A program made the position numbers and the translations under genes. From Bacteroidota bacterium (GTDB lineage Bacteria > Bacteroidota > Ignavibacteria > Kryptoniales > JAKASW01), in the NCBI GenBank assembly GCA_021789975.1, contig JAJYIT010000034.1, positions 1 to 43,226 of the forward strand: DNA of 43,226 nucleotides, in the 5' to 3' direction. The notes under the pieces are model-generated. The model saw only the letters and a program-made list of their open reading frames with translations, was not told where the DNA came from and ran no database searches. Below, piece after piece: positions 1 through 9,857 of this stretch; position 1 is the first letter of the stretch, and each line of letters starts with the position of its first letter.

Positions 1-876
1 CGTTGCAGGGCTCGGCCCGTCGACGCCGCTCACGCTGTTGTCCTCATTGATTCCCCAACCTGAGGAGTTTGTTCCGACGACGTACCGCGTTTCAGCACAT
101 ACAGCATATCTGTACTGGAACAAGAGCTGTATGCTGTCGAGAGGTTGATTGGAAGTGTTCGTAAACGTGTACTCTTTGATTACATAGTTGTTGTTAAACT
201 GCTGACTGAACCCGATAATTTTCTTGACCATTGTGAGGCCGATGTAGGTCTTCACACTGTCGAATATCAGCCGGTCTTCTTTGAGACTGGAGTTTGTGTT
301 GTCAACGTCAGGCGGTATGTTGTACGAGGGATTGCCGTCGACAGTGACCTGGGGAAGGGGGAATTTATCGGTGGAAGTAAACTGCTCCGGAACAAATTCC
401 GATGCATCGCCATCCGGTCTCGGACCAAAATGGATGACCTTGTATGGCCAGAACGATCCATCTTTTGGATCTTTCCAATTTCTCACTCCGATCCACAAAC
501 CCTTGGCACACACCATATCTTCATTGGGATAGATTGCAGGCCAGCGGTCGCCGTCCTGCTCCGTCCCGACTCTCTGTTCTTCATACTCACTCCCTGCACT
601 TGAGAAGTAGGTCTGAAAAGATCCGATGTCCATCCACTTGATCGCATATTGAGCGGATGCGGATCCCGTCATGAGAACAAGTGAAAATATCATGGCACAA
701 AGGTATCCCCATAAGAGACTGATGGAGTGATGCCTGCCTGACGACCTGTCCGCCCTAGCCGATTGCGCGGTAACGGAAGTCGGGATCTTTGAGACGTATT
801 CGGGGATTGATGGAGTAATGGACCCCCTCTGGCTTGAGCTTATTAACGGGTGTTTCGCTTTAATGTTCAATTTCAT
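1..876 (-). CDS. Secreted surface protein, 3' end outside window
   Basis: The minus-strand frame is open from ATG 876 to the window edge (292 residues seen, C-terminus missing). The start follows a GAGGAAG ribosome site. The N-terminus is unusually long (about 58 residues) before a hydrophobic stretch that ends in GSASAQ, which looks like a signal peptide, so a later start is possible. The mature part opens with QYAIKWMDIGSFQ and contains EEQRVGTEQDGDRW, the style of the large uncharacterised exported proteins found beside TonB receptors in Ignavibacteria-like genomes. Its layout (exported, a VTVDG segment, later a stretch on 'fluid' beta strands) recalls the protein at 29281-31404, but I cannot show homology. 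It lies 85 bases downstream of the receptor at 962-4009 on the same strand and is probably co-transcribed with it. The biochemical role is unknown. Confidence 0.8.
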   Translation of the reverse strand, partial: MKLNIKAKHPLISSSQRGSITPSIPEYVSKIPTSVTAQSARADRSSGRHHSISLLWGYLCAMIFSLVLMTGSASAQYAIKWMDIGSFQTYFSSAGSEYEEQRVGTEQDGDRWPAIYPNEDMVCAKGLWIGVRNWKDPKDGSFWPYKVIHFGPRPDGDASEFVPEQFTSTDKFPLPQVTVDGNPSYNIPPDVDNTNSSLKEDRLIFDSVKTYIGLTMVKKIIGFSQQFNNNYVIKEYTFTNTSNQPLDSIQLLFQYRYAVCAETRYVVGTNSSGWGINEDNSVSGVDGPSPAT

Positions 877-961
877 TTCTTCCTCATAATTCTTTTCGTG
901 GGAAAGAAAACTCTCTATTTGTCTTTGGTTGTTCATTCTTTGCTACCTACTACCTATCGCT

Positions 962-3900
962 CTAAGGTATGTTGTAAGTGAATCTGATTCCGTAATAGAC
1001 AGTCCGCGGGTTAAGCATGGACAACTGCCAGAGCAACGGCATCCTGATGTATGGTTTATTCGATGACTGATATTCTCCGGGTCTGTCGTTCCCCGGTGTA
1101 TTTACGTAGCCAAATTTTTCATTTGTTGGGTCGCCAGCAACTGAAGAAGGCAGATGGAGAGATTCCATATAGTTGGTGAAGTCGTTTGTACCGCCGCCGA
1201 CGAAACCGTAGAGATACGACATGTATTTGTAGTTGAAGATGTTGTAGATGTCGGCGAACACGTTCAGATCGACACCATCGAAATGGAAGCCGCGGCTTAT
1301 CCTGAGATTGAAATTGAGGTAATCCTCCCACTCCACGTTATTCTGAATCCCGGGGATCGTTTGTCCGCCGGACCATGTGAACCATGGCCCTGCTGACCAA
1401 TTGCCGAGGACGTTGACGTGCCAATCTGCCAACGGCTTGGCGCCGCTCCAATTTGGACCCAGCCAGTGCGGCGTAAAGAGATCTAGATTGAGTGTCGCAT
1501 ACGGCTGAGGCATTGGCTTCGACTGAAAGAGGTCGCCGTATGGGGGGTTGGACATTTGTTGTAGATCGTACGCTCTCTGGTCAGCCGGACTTTGATATTG
1601 GTTGGCATATCCGAATCTGCCATAGCTCGAGACCATGTAAGTGTAATCAATAAAACCGCGTATCCAATCACCGCTGTTTTTTGAGAGGGTTATTTCGAAA
1701 CCCCTGATGTCTTCGTAGAGATTGTCTGTAAAGAGTGAGTAGTTTACCAGGCTGTTGGAGCTGTGGTAGCTTGTGGTAGTTCTCTCATTGGTGACGTCTT
1801 TGTAGTAACCTGCAATGTGAATCAAATATTGATTGAAGAGGCTTTGCTCAAACCCTAACTCGTATGCGATCGTCCTCGGCAGTGGAGCATTCGGGTCTGC
1901 CACAAGAGAAACGTTGTTCGTGCCCAGATTTCTTTGAATCAAGAACAGATCCTCGGGAGTAGGCATGGAATAGAAATGACCATAGTTGAAGTACAATTTT
2001 GAGTCCACGGTTACTGGGAAAGATATTCCGAGGCGAGGTTCGACCATCACGATGGTCTTTGTCGGTGATTGAGAGGTGGTGTCGAGGCCAATCGCATCGA
2101 TTCCGGAGAAGATCAAAGAGTAAGGGTCGTTGGTGTTGTACCAAAGTCCGCCGGCATGAGAAGCGTCGACCCTGACTCCTAAGTTAGCTATCATGCCTTC
2201 GAACTCTATCTTGTCCTGCAGGTACACTGATGCGCGGATGGGGAATGTATGCCAGTGAGACCAGTTGTTATCTGATGTCAGAGCAGAGTCTATTAGTCCG
2301 TAGTTTACGTTATTGTCTGTATAATCGAATTCCAATCCTGTTTTAACCTGATTGTAGTCATCAATCTGGCTCGTCAGGTCGAACTTTAGATTGTATTCTG
2401 CAAGGCTGCTGGTGTCGCGTGAATCGCTCATACCCAAACCGTTATTGCTGAAGGTGCTTTGGTATGAAGAATAAGATGGTGCGGCGGGCCAATACCCGAA
2501 CGGGAAATAGTTGGTAGAGTAATAATTCCCAAACTGAACCAGGGAAGTGTCTCTGCCTGCAGGAAGCGTCGTGTGATACTGAGTTCCAGTCTCGCGCAGG
2601 ATCACATCATAATAAGTCGAGGGATTTATTACATCTGAGAATCTTGCTCCTAGTAGGGTGAAGTTTTCCTTCGTTGGATTCCAATACCAATTGCTGTACA
2701 TCCTAGTATCGATGTAGCTGACATTAGACAGAACGCTTGCAATCTGTGAACTGTTTTCGAAAGTTCCGTAAAGCCCGGCGCCGCTGGTCCCTGTACCCGA
2801 CTGTTGTCCTGTCATTCCCTCGAGCATAAGTTCCATCCCCGGACCGACATCTGCGTTTAGTTTCAGTGAGCCATTGTAACTCTCGTACGCATCCGTTGTC
2901 AGTGGCACCATGTACATTGACTGCCGCTGTACATAAGATGCCCAGAAGCGCAGATTGCCAAGATCCTTGCTCAGAACGGGGAACGGCCCTCCCAGGCTTG
3001 CGTCGATGTCGTAGTTTGGCTTGTATATGCTGAAGTCCTTCCGGTGGTCCCACTCCCACAATTTCTGAGCTGCCACAGGACTCAAGAACTGTGACGGAGA
3101 TCCGCTTGCGAGTGATTTCTGCGATTCAGCAAGCCATCCGTCAAATCTCTGGTATTGAGATTGAGTAAGTGCGTTCCACGCTCCGTCGCCCGTGCCGTAA
3201 TATGCAACGCCGGGATCCAGGTAAGGCCGTACAAAGTACGTGTTCAATCCGTTTATTGAGCCACCAAAATTTTGTGCCTGCGGCGGGGCTATGCGTGACA
3301 GTACACTTATAGTATAGTGGCTGCGGCTTCCACTGTTCGTAGTAACATTTACTTCACCCGATCTGATATTCCCATATTCCGCGTTGAAACCTCCGGTCTG
3401 TACCTGGATATCTTTTACGGATGTCAAACTTATGTTCGTAATCATGTAATCACTTCGTGGATCCTGCATCCTGAATCCGTCGACATTGAATGCCGTTTGA
3501 TCACTTCCGCCGCCACGTATAATCAGACCGGTAGTGTTGCTTTGAATCCCCGCTTGAAGGGCGACTGCCCCGGTAACAGTGACAGCAGGGATTGACGCAA
3601 CTTCTGACGGGGTTATATTGACCGTGCTGGCAGAGACGTCTTTTTGTATGACAGGCCTCCGCGCGACAACGGTTACCTGGTTTGTCGTAATTGCGGCTTC
3701 AGACATTTTAATGTCGATTGTCGTTGTCTGGTCGATTGCCACTTGAACATTTTCGACCGCGACGGTAGCGTATCCTACCATGGAAGCCTTAAGGGTATAG
3801 GTACCGGGAGTCAGGTTGAGGACTGCGTAATACCCGTTGATGTCAGTGGCTGCTCCCAAAGTCGTCCCTTGTACCACAACCGTGACGCCAACGAGCTTCT

Positions 3901-4009
3901 CACCTGTCTTGGCATCGGTCACGGTTCCGGCAATCTTACCTGTGGTCTGGGCAAAGCCTGGGGCCACACTGATGAGACTCAGGCACAGAAAACCAATTAG
4001 CCTTCTCAT
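962..4009 (-). CDS. TonB-dependent receptor with N-terminal carboxypeptidase-regulatory-like domain
   Basis: An outer-membrane, TonB-gated importer of about 1015 residues. A signal peptide (MRRLIGFLCLSL...GFAQ) is followed by a carboxypeptidase-regulatory-like beta-sandwich at about residues 20-110 (GKIAGTVTDAKTGEKLVGV, ATDINGYY). The plug domain comes next (LQAGIQSNTTGLIIRGG, VDGFRMQDPRS, VQTGGFNAEYG), then a long beta-barrel ending GIRFTYNIP. ATG 4009 is preferred because an AGGAG lies 11 bases upstream; the GTG 12 bases further up would sit on that ribosome site. The substrate is unknown. No SusD-like lipoprotein is nearby, so this is not a classical SusCD pair. The partner appears to be the exported protein downstream. 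Domain order and plug motifs match the receptor at 24514-27756. Confidence 0.93.
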   Translation of the reverse strand: MRRLIGFLCLSLISVAPGFAQTTGKIAGTVTDAKTGEKLVGVTVVVQGTTLGAATDINGYYAVLNLTPGTYTLKASMVGYATVAVENVQVAIDQTTTIDIKMSEAAITTNQVTVVARRPVIQKDVSASTVNITPSEVASIPAVTVTGAVALQAGIQSNTTGLIIRGGGSDQTAFNVDGFRMQDPRSDYMITNISLTSVKDIQVQTGGFNAEYGNIRSGEVNVTTNSGSRSHYTISVLSRIAPPQAQNFGGSINGLNTYFVRPYLDPGVAYYGTGDGAWNALTQSQYQRFDGWLAESQKSLASGSPSQFLSPVAAQKLWEWDHRKDFSIYKPNYDIDASLGGPFPVLSKDLGNLRFWASYVQRQSMYMVPLTTDAYESYNGSLKLNADVGPGMELMLEGMTGQQSGTGTSGAGLYGTFENSSQIASVLSNVSYIDTRMYSNWYWNPTKENFTLLGARFSDVINPSTYYDVILRETGTQYHTTLPAGRDTSLVQFGNYYSTNYFPFGYWPAAPSYSSYQSTFSNNGLGMSDSRDTSSLAEYNLKFDLTSQIDDYNQVKTGLEFDYTDNNVNYGLIDSALTSDNNWSHWHTFPIRASVYLQDKIEFEGMIANLGVRVDASHAGGLWYNTNDPYSLIFSGIDAIGLDTTSQSPTKTIVMVEPRLGISFPVTVDSKLYFNYGHFYSMPTPEDLFLIQRNLGTNNVSLVADPNAPLPRTIAYELGFEQSLFNQYLIHIAGYYKDVTNERTTTSYHSSNSLVNYSLFTDNLYEDIRGFEITLSKNSGDWIRGFIDYTYMVSSYGRFGYANQYQSPADQRAYDLQQMSNPPYGDLFQSKPMPQPYATLNLDLFTPHWLGPNWSGAKPLADWHVNVLGNWSAGPWFTWSGGQTIPGIQNNVEWEDYLNFNLRISRGFHFDGVDLNVFADIYNIFNYKYMSYLYGFVGGGTNDFTNYMESLHLPSSVAGDPTNEKFGYVNTPGNDRPGEYQSSNKPYIRMPLLWQLSMLNPRTVYYGIRFTYNIP

Positions 4010-4890
4010 AATTAGCAACACTCCTGTGTAGAATTGAAGGATGATTTCAGATTCATGGCGGTATATACCGGGCCTTTTAGAAAAGTGGAGCCCGCAAACA
4101 TTGTCAGATTTCTCCCTGTTATATTGGTTGGAGGGACCAATCGAGAGCGGAGGGCGCTCGCAGGTTTTTTCGCGAATACTTTACATCTGTCCTGGAGAGA
4201 GTTCCCTGGCTCTGCGGTCTCTCACTTCATCTAGAGGTACAAGACTCCGATGAGTAAGAATTCTTTCGCAGGGGCAAAATTCGACTCGGAACTGATAGGA
4301 AAGGTGGTAGCGAGGTTTTTACACATGTTGGCTTGTTCTCCTTTATCACACACATTTGTTGAATCGTTCTGCCGATATACAAAGAAATCGGCGCTCGCAT
4401 CACATAACGGCGCGTCTGGCGGTCAGCCGGAAGACGATGAGAAAAGGGTACTTAACTCAACAGCAATTCGACGGGCATAACCCCCCCCGTATGAGATTCC
4501 CTCCCATAATGGAACGCTGAGGGAAGCTCCTGTTTACTGAACGGAAAATTTGTCCCCGCACGAACAATCGCCCACCTCCTGGATTTCGTGCCAGACAAGT
4601 ATCTGTAAACATTACTCGATCTTGTACTCCTTTATCACGTCTGCATTGAATATCATTTTTCGTACTGACTAAGTCAAGCCCAAAGACAGAAAAAATTTCT
4701 GCCTGGAATTTCAAAAAGACGTTTTTTTATTCTCATCCTTGTATCTTGTTCACAGTCTTGCAAAGCTTCGTTTGTTCTAATTGCGAAATGACGTGGTCCG
4801 TTCAGCGGGTGATCGACTCCAATCATTTGCTGCGCTGTCGGAACAAGTCTGTCTTTCCGAACACGAATTCAAAATTGAGGCTATCTTCCA
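4010..4890. other. Divergent intergenic region, no convincing gene
   Basis: About 880 bases lie between the divergent receptor and peptide-transporter genes. The short open frames here have unnatural composition and no ribosome sites. Visible features are a 12-base palindrome at 4059-4070, an eight-C run near 4483 and an AT-rich stretch near 4685-4735. The region presumably holds the promoters of both flanking genes, but no promoter could be placed with confidence. Confidence 0.5.
4059..4070. promoter_or_regulatory. Palindrome upstream of the TonB receptor gene
   Basis: CGGTATATACCG is a perfect 12-base palindrome centred about 55 bases upstream of the receptor start at 4009. The position would suit an operator or promoter element in the 5' leader. 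That role is inferred only from symmetry and position. Confidence 0.25.
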
Positions 4891-6489
4891 ATGTTCAAAA
4901 ATCATCCTAAAGGTCTGATCGTTCTTTTTATGACCGAGATTTGGGAACGGTTCGGGTTCTACACCGTGCTTGCCATCTTTGTTTTGTATCTGAATGAGAA
5001 CTTTCATTGGAGCGAGGCGGCGATAGGAAATGTCTACGGACTGTTCATCGCCACAACTTTCTTTCTTCCTCTGATCGGGGGATGGATTGCCGACAGGTTT
5101 CTGGGATATGGAAAGACTATCATAATCGGCCTGTGTACAATGACAGTTGGATATGCTCTCCTTGCAACTCCGACAAAAGCGGCGTGGCTTCTCTTCCTTT
5201 CGCTTGCCGTCATTGCCGCCGGCACCGGTCTATACAAAGCCAACATCTATGTCCTGGTCGGGAACCTGTACACACAATCGAACGCCAAACTGAAGGATGC
5301 CGCCTTCAGCATTTTCTACATGGGCATAAATGTCGGAGCCTTTCTGGGTCCGATTGCTGCATCGTCAATAAAAACGTTCATGATGGATCACTATCATCTC
5401 ACACTTGCGCACGCATATAACGCAGGGTTCGGTGCGGCGTCAATCGGGTTACTCATTGCCATCACCACCTTCCTCTCGTTCAGAAGGTATCACAAGATGG
5501 CGGATTTCAGGGTGAAGAAGAGCGGAGAACGCCCGCCGAAGGCGGATGCGCCTCTGGCGCAGGATACGGAACACGGGGGCCGGAGAGCGCAGGCAGGCGG
5601 TGAAGCAACGGAAGCGAGTGTCAAGAATCCAACATCCGACCTCCTCTCGAAGGCTGACGAAAAGGAACGGATCATCGCACTCTTGATAATCTTCGCCTCC
5701 GTGATTTTTTTCTGGATGGCATATTACCAGAACGGTTACACACTCACACTCTTTGCGAAGGACTACACCCTGTCTCATGTCGGAAGGTTCACATATCTCC
5801 TCTTCGATCCGGTTTCTTTGCTGTCGATCCTGGTAGTCTTGCTGGCATTTTCTTTTGTCATCGCAAAATCCGCAACAAGGAAATCCAGGCTCGTTGCGGG
5901 GACGGTTGTAGCTGCGGCTCTTCTGGTCATGATCTTCAAGCTGACCGGCTTTTCCGATTCGAACCGTATCGCTCCCGAAAGTTTTCAGGTCTTCAATCCA
6001 CTCTTCATAATATTTCTTACTCCTGTCCTTGTGGCAATCTGGGGATTCATGGCCAGGAAATCCAAGGAGCCTACATCCCCGTCCAAGATGGCTGTTGGAC
6101 TCAACTTGGAAGCTGTTTCATTTATTATAATGATCTTCGCTTCGATCGGTCTTCCGGCGTATGGTGCAATTGCGGGTCTTAGCTTCGCGCATGTTACACC
6201 ATATTGGCTGATCTCGTCTTACTTTGCAATCACCATGGCCGAGCTCTTTCTGAGTCCCATCGGCCTCTCGTTCGTCTCAAAGGTGGCTCCGCCGAGGATG
6301 GCCGGCGCGATGATGGGCGCATGGTTCGCTGCACAGGCAACCGGCAGTTATCTTTCGGGTTTCGTTGGAAGGTTTTTTGCAGAGTGGCAGCTCTGGCAGT
6401 TCTTCCTGCTGCTCGTAGTGACTTCGGTTCTGTCGGGTCTGCTGGTCATCGCTTACCTGAAGAGATTGAAGAAGGTGAGCGCAGGGTAA
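4891..6489 (+). CDS. POT/PTR2-family proton-dependent oligopeptide transporter
   Basis: A 532-residue inner-membrane carrier of the major facilitator superfamily that imports di- and tripeptides with protons. The POT signature ExxERF is at residues 16-21 (EIWERF) in the first membrane helix. A second conserved segment runs through helices 4-5 (GTGLYKANIYVLVGNLY, FSIFYMGINVGAF). The length fits the family (450-550). The loop between helices 6 and 7 carries about 33 polar residues (about 211-243) whose DNA holds two perfect hairpins, probably a repeat insertion kept in frame (see finding). ATG 4891 is preceded by a modest TTGAGG at 10-15 bases. It stands alone and is followed by a long hairpin. 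POT is secure from sequence; the exact peptide range is unknown. Confidence 0.95.
   Translation: MFKNHPKGLIVLFMTEIWERFGFYTVLAIFVLYLNENFHWSEAAIGNVYGLFIATTFFLPLIGGWIADRFLGYGKTIIIGLCTMTVGYALLATPTKAAWLLFLSLAVIAAGTGLYKANIYVLVGNLYTQSNAKLKDAAFSIFYMGINVGAFLGPIAASSIKTFMMDHYHLTLAHAYNAGFGAASIGLLIAITTFLSFRRYHKMADFRVKKSGERPPKADAPLAQDTEHGGRRAQAGGEATEASVKNPTSDLLSKADEKERIIALLIIFASVIFFWMAYYQNGYTLTLFAKDYTLSHVGRFTYLLFDPVSLLSILVVLLAFSFVIAKSATRKSRLVAGTVVAAALLVMIFKLTGFSDSNRIAPESFQVFNPLFIIFLTPVLVAIWGFMARKSKEPTSPSKMAVGLNLEAVSFIIMIFASIGLPAYGAIAGLSFAHVTPYWLISSYFAITMAELFLSPIGLSFVSKVAPPRMAGAMMGAWFAAQATGSYLSGFVGRFFAEWQLWQFFLLLVVTSVLSGLLVIAYLKRLKKVSAG
5533..5561 (+). repeat. Two adjacent hairpins inside the transporter gene
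   Basis: CCGCC-GAA-GGCGG (5533-5545) and TGCGCC-TCT-GGCGCA (5547-5561) are perfect hairpins with three-base loops, one base apart, inside the insert of the cytoplasmic loop. The form suggests a REP-like element tolerated in coding sequence. Confidence 0.5.
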
Positions 6490-6501
6490 TCGGAGAAACG
6501 A

Positions 6502-6571
6502 AAACCACATAGGAACATAGGACACATAGCTGATTAATTATTCCTATGTTTTCTATTTGCCTATGTGGTTT
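6502..6571 (+). terminator. Long nested hairpin after the peptide-transporter gene
   Basis: Outer arms AAACCACATAGG (6502-6513) and CCTATGTGGTTT (6560-6571) are perfect complements. Directly inside, AACATAGGA (6514-6522) pairs with TCCTATGTT (6542-6550), leaving a nine-base bulge on the right arm. A T-run (AATTTTTC) follows. It begins 12 bases after the transporter stop and precedes the restriction locus. It probably acts as a terminator, but the arm length (about 21 pairs) could also mean a small palindromic repeat. Confidence 0.6.
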
Positions 6572-6738
6572 AATTTTTCGAGGGAGGCTTGGTATTTTCA
6601 AAGTGGTTCGCTAAAATCAATCACTCGAGCGAGAAGGCGGGAGTTGCAAAAAGGGCCAACGAAATTGCGGAAGAATCTCATACGTGGAGAAAGACATGGC
6701 ATGGAGGATTCTGACCCCAGGATCTTTCAAGGCGAGAG

Positions 6739-9099
6739 TTGAATAAGCGAGACCTTTCAGAACGAGACATCTGCTCGAAGTTCATCACGCCTGCGATTCA
6801 GAATGCAGGCTGGGACTTTGAGTCGCAGGTGCGCGAAGAAGTCAGTTTCACCAAAGGGCGTGTCATCGTCCGTGGGAAAATGGTCGCGCGCGGTCAGCCA
6901 AAGCGTGCAGACTACATCCTCTACCATAAGCCCAATCTACCGATTGCTATCATCGAGGCAAAGGACAATAACCATACTGTCGGCGATGGGATGCAGCAGG
7001 CTCTCGGTTATGCCGAAGTCCTGGATCTCCCTTTTGTTTATTCTTCCAATGGCGACGCTTTCTTAGAACATGATAGAACGGCCACAAAGGGGAAAGTTGA
7101 AAGCGAAATTGGACTGACAGACTTTCCTTTGCCGAATGCTCTGTGGTCAAGATATTCCAAGTGGAAAGGGTTGTCTCTCGAACAGGAAGAATTGGTCACG
7201 CTTGACAACTACGTGGACATCAGCGGCAAATCTCCGCGTTACTTCCAGCAAGTTGCCATCAACAGAACTATCGAAGCGATGGCAAAAGGGCAGAACCGCA
7301 TCCTTCTCGTAATGGCGACCGGAACGGGGAAGACATATACTGCCTTCCAAATTATCTGGCGGCTATGGAAAGCAGGGATCAAGAAACGCGTTCTTTTCCT
7401 CGCGGACCGTAATATCCTTATCGACCAGACACGTACGAATGACTTCAAGCCTTTCGGCGGGGCGATGACGAAGATTACCAATCGCGAGGTGGACAAATCG
7501 TACGAGATCTACCTCTCCCTCTATCAGGCAGTCACCGGCAACGAGGAAGAGAGAAACATCTACAAACAGTTTTCCCGTGACTTTTTCGATCTTATCGTGA
7601 TTGACGAATGTCATCGTGGAAGTGCGGCAGATGACGCAGCCTGGCGGGAGATTCTCGAGTATTTCTCTTCAGCGACGCAGATAGGGTTGACGGCGACACC
7701 GAAAGAAACGAGGTATATTTCGAACATCAATTACTTTGGACCGCCGGTCTATACATATTCGCTGAAGCAGGGAATCGATGATGGCTTTTTAGCTCCATAT
7801 AAGGTCGTGCGAATTGATATCGATAAGGACCTGCTCGGATGGCGACCCGAAAAAGGAAAGAGAGACAAGAACGGAAATGTGATTGAAGATCGCCAATACA
7901 ATCAAAAAGATTATGACCGGACGCTTGTGCTTCAAAAGCGAACGGAGCTTGTCGCTGAGAAGGTAACGGCGTTTCTTAAGGGTACCAATATATACGATAA
8001 GACAATTATCTTCTGCGAAGATATCGATCACGCTGAACGTATGCGCCGGGAATTGACGAATCTTAATGCTGAAGAAGTGGCAAAGAGCAGCAAATACGTG
8101 ATGCGTATTACGGGCGATAACGATGAAGGGAAAGCCGAGCTCGATAGTTTTATACTGCCGGACTCCCGCTATCCCGTTATTGCCACGACTTCAAAGCTCA
8201 TGTCCACCGGAGTCGATGCGCAGACTTGTAAACTCATTGTGATTGATCAGAATATTGAATCGGTGTCTTCATTCAAGCAAATCATCGGACGGGGAACCCG
8301 AATTAACGAAGATTACAACAAGCTCTACTTCACGATCATGGATTTCCGCAAGGCAACCGAACTGTTTGCCGATAAAGACTTCGATGGGGCACCGGTACAA
8401 ATCTATGAGCCGAAAGCGGGTGAATCTCCTATTCCTCCTGATCCTTCGGGAACCGCAAACGGAGGAACGCGGGAAGGGATGCCCGATGGAATCGAGATCA
8501 TGATTGATCCGTTTCCTCCTGCCGAGGGTGATGGCAAGCGATTCAAATACTACGTCGAGGATGTGCCCGTCTCTGTTGTCGCGGAGCGCGTCCAGTACTA
8601 TGACGGGAACGGGAAACTCATAACGGAGTCGCTCAAAGACTACACTCGCAAAAATGTGCGTAAAGAATATGCGTCCCTCGATACCTTTCTCAACCAATGG
8701 AGCAAGGCGGATCAAAAGAAAGCAATCATTGAAGAATTGGAAGGACACGGAATTCTGTTGAGTGCCGTTGCCGAGGAGGTTGGAAAAGATTATGACGCGT
8801 TCGACCTGGTGTGCCATGTCGCTTTCGACAAGCCTCCGTTGACAAGAAAAGAACGCGCCAATAATGTCCGGAAGCGGAATTACTTTTCTAAATACGGTGA
8901 AAAGGCCGGGTTGGTTCTGAATGCGCTCTTGGACAAGTATGCAGATGAAGGAATTGAGCACATAGAAGAACCGCAAATCCTGACCATCAATCCATTTACC
9001 GGATTCGGCACGCCGATAGAGATTGTCAAGATGTTTGGCGGACTTCCGGAATACCAGAAAGCCGTCCATGAACTCGAACAACAGATTTATGCCGCGTAG
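6739..9099 (+). CDS. hsdR: Type I restriction endonuclease, R (motor/nuclease) subunit
   Basis: A 786-residue subunit that translocates and cuts unmethylated DNA as part of the HsdR2M2S complex. The N-terminal PD-(D/E)xK nuclease core shows as D58 (RADYI) and E73-x-K75 (IIEAK). The SF2 helicase motor follows, with Walker A ATGTGKT at 193-199, DECH at 289-292, LTATP near 325 and the late helicase motif [13 protein letters not shown]. The C-terminal part (about 590-786) is the alpha-helical domain that contacts the methylase. It starts with TTG at 6739; no in-frame ATG exists between the upstream stop (6712) and conserved sequence, so TTG seems right although the ribosome site is weak. Unusually, hsdM does not follow directly: 1.3 kb of repeats and a GIY-YIG gene intervene. 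The gene appears intact. Confidence 0.95.
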   Translation: MNKRDLSERDICSKFITPAIQNAGWDFESQVREEVSFTKGRVIVRGKMVARGQPKRADYILYHKPNLPIAIIEAKDNNHTVGDGMQQALGYAEVLDLPFVYSSNGDAFLEHDRTATKGKVESEIGLTDFPLPNALWSRYSKWKGLSLEQEELVTLDNYVDISGKSPRYFQQVAINRTIEAMAKGQNRILLVMATGTGKTYTAFQIIWRLWKAGIKKRVLFLADRNILIDQTRTNDFKPFGGAMTKITNREVDKSYEIYLSLYQAVTGNEEERNIYKQFSRDFFDLIVIDECHRGSAADDAAWREILEYFSSATQIGLTATPKETRYISNINYFGPPVYTYSLKQGIDDGFLAPYKVVRIDIDKDLLGWRPEKGKRDKNGNVIEDRQYNQKDYDRTLVLQKRTELVAEKVTAFLKGTNIYDKTIIFCEDIDHAERMRRELTNLNAEEVAKSSKYVMRITGDNDEGKAELDSFILPDSRYPVIATTSKLMSTGVDAQTCKLIVIDQNIESVSSFKQIIGRGTRINEDYNKLYFTIMDFRKATELFADKDFDGAPVQIYEPKAGESPIPPDPSGTANGGTREGMPDGIEIMIDPFPPAEGDGKRFKYYVEDVPVSVVAERVQYYDGNGKLITESLKDYTRKNVRKEYASLDTFLNQWSKADQKKAIIEELEGHGILLSAVAEEVGKDYDAFDLVCHVAFDKPPLTRKERANNVRKRNYFSKYGEKAGLVLNALLDKYADEGIEHIEEPQILTINPFTGFGTPIEIVKMFGGLPEYQKAVHELEQQIYAA

Positions 9100-9312
9100 G
9101 GACCGCGAACCCGGCAATTCTAGGTTGTGGATTCCCGGTAAGAGCGTTCGGGAATGACGGTCCTGCTCCTGTCGTCATCCCCGCATGTTTTAGGCGGGAA
9201 TCCAGACATTGCCGAAGAATGGATCCCCGACAAGAGCGTTCGGGAATGACGTTGGGCTACTTCTTGGACAGTCTCATGCTTATTTTGAGCCCATGTGACT
9301 TTGGCAAATAAA

Positions 9313-9594
9313 ATGGTATCCTATGTTTACATCATGGCAAGTCGGAAGAATGGTACGATTTATGTCGGCGTTACAAGTGACATTAAACGTCGGGTGCTTC
9401 AACATAAAGAATCTTTAATACCTGGCTTCACTCAAAGGTACAACATTCACACGCTGGTTTACTTCGAAGAACATTCCGACATCCGTGATGCAATTAAGAG
9501 GGAAAAGCAGTTGAAGAAATGGAATCGTGAGTGGAAGATAAGGCTGATCGAAAAAGCGAATCCGGAATGGAGGGATTTGTATGATGATCTGTAA
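9313..9594 (+). CDS. Small GIY-YIG nuclease family protein
   Basis: About 93 residues from ATG 9313; an upstream in-frame GTG at 9295 would add six residues. The start MVSYVYIMASRKNGTIYVG gives the family's tyrosine pair (here YVY...IYVG). It continues with VTSDIKRRVLQHKE (catalytic-type arginine), a YNIHTLVYFEEH segment, and AIKREKQLKKWNREWK with the conserved glutamate position. This is the YhbQ/UPF0213-type stand-alone GIY-YIG domain, at normal full length. Members are thought to cut DNA, but the physiological role of this subgroup is not settled. It sits between palindromic repeats on both sides inside the restriction locus. Its ribosome site is weak. The gene may travel with the repeats rather than serve the restriction system; that is inference from position. 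Confidence 0.85.
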   Translation: MVSYVYIMASRKNGTIYVGVTSDIKRRVLQHKESLIPGFTQRYNIHTLVYFEEHSDIRDAIKREKQLKKWNREWKIRLIEKANPEWRDLYDDL

Positions 9595-9605
9595 GCACCA
9601 TCCTC

Positions 9606-9857
9606 CGTCATTCCCGCATGGTTCAGGCGGGAATCTGATTTCGGAACGTGGATTCCCGACAAGAGCGTTCGGGAATGACGATCTATCTCTCGTGGTGGCT
9701 CACCATTGGATTCCGCTGCTGTCCTTCTTCACGTCATTCCCGCATGGTTCAGGCGGGAATCTGATTTCGGAACGTGGATTCCCGACAAGAGCGTTCGGGA
9801 ATGACGATCTATCTCTCGTGGTGGCTCACCATTGGATTCCGTTGCTGTCCTTCTTCA
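9606..9857. repeat. 126-base tandem duplication (two units)
   Basis: Units 9606-9731 and 9732-9857 are the same except for one C/T change near the end. Each holds a complete palindromic repeat plus a 51-base spacer. A third palindrome (9858-9925) starts in phase but diverges within the repeat. The near identity implies a recent duplication. Confidence 0.9.

Noticed and set aside
4457-4714. 85-codon minus-strand frame upstream of the receptor
   Set aside because: It crosses a C-run, has no ribosome site and no family resemblance.
6557-6742. 61-codon frame before hsdR
   Set aside because: It starts within the terminator hairpin, has unnatural composition and overlaps the hsdR start out of frame.
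8269-9117. 282-codon minus-strand frame opposite hsdR
   Set aside because: It lies wholly antisense to a well-motifed hsdR, has no ribosome site and no recognisable domain. It arises from codon bias of the real gene.
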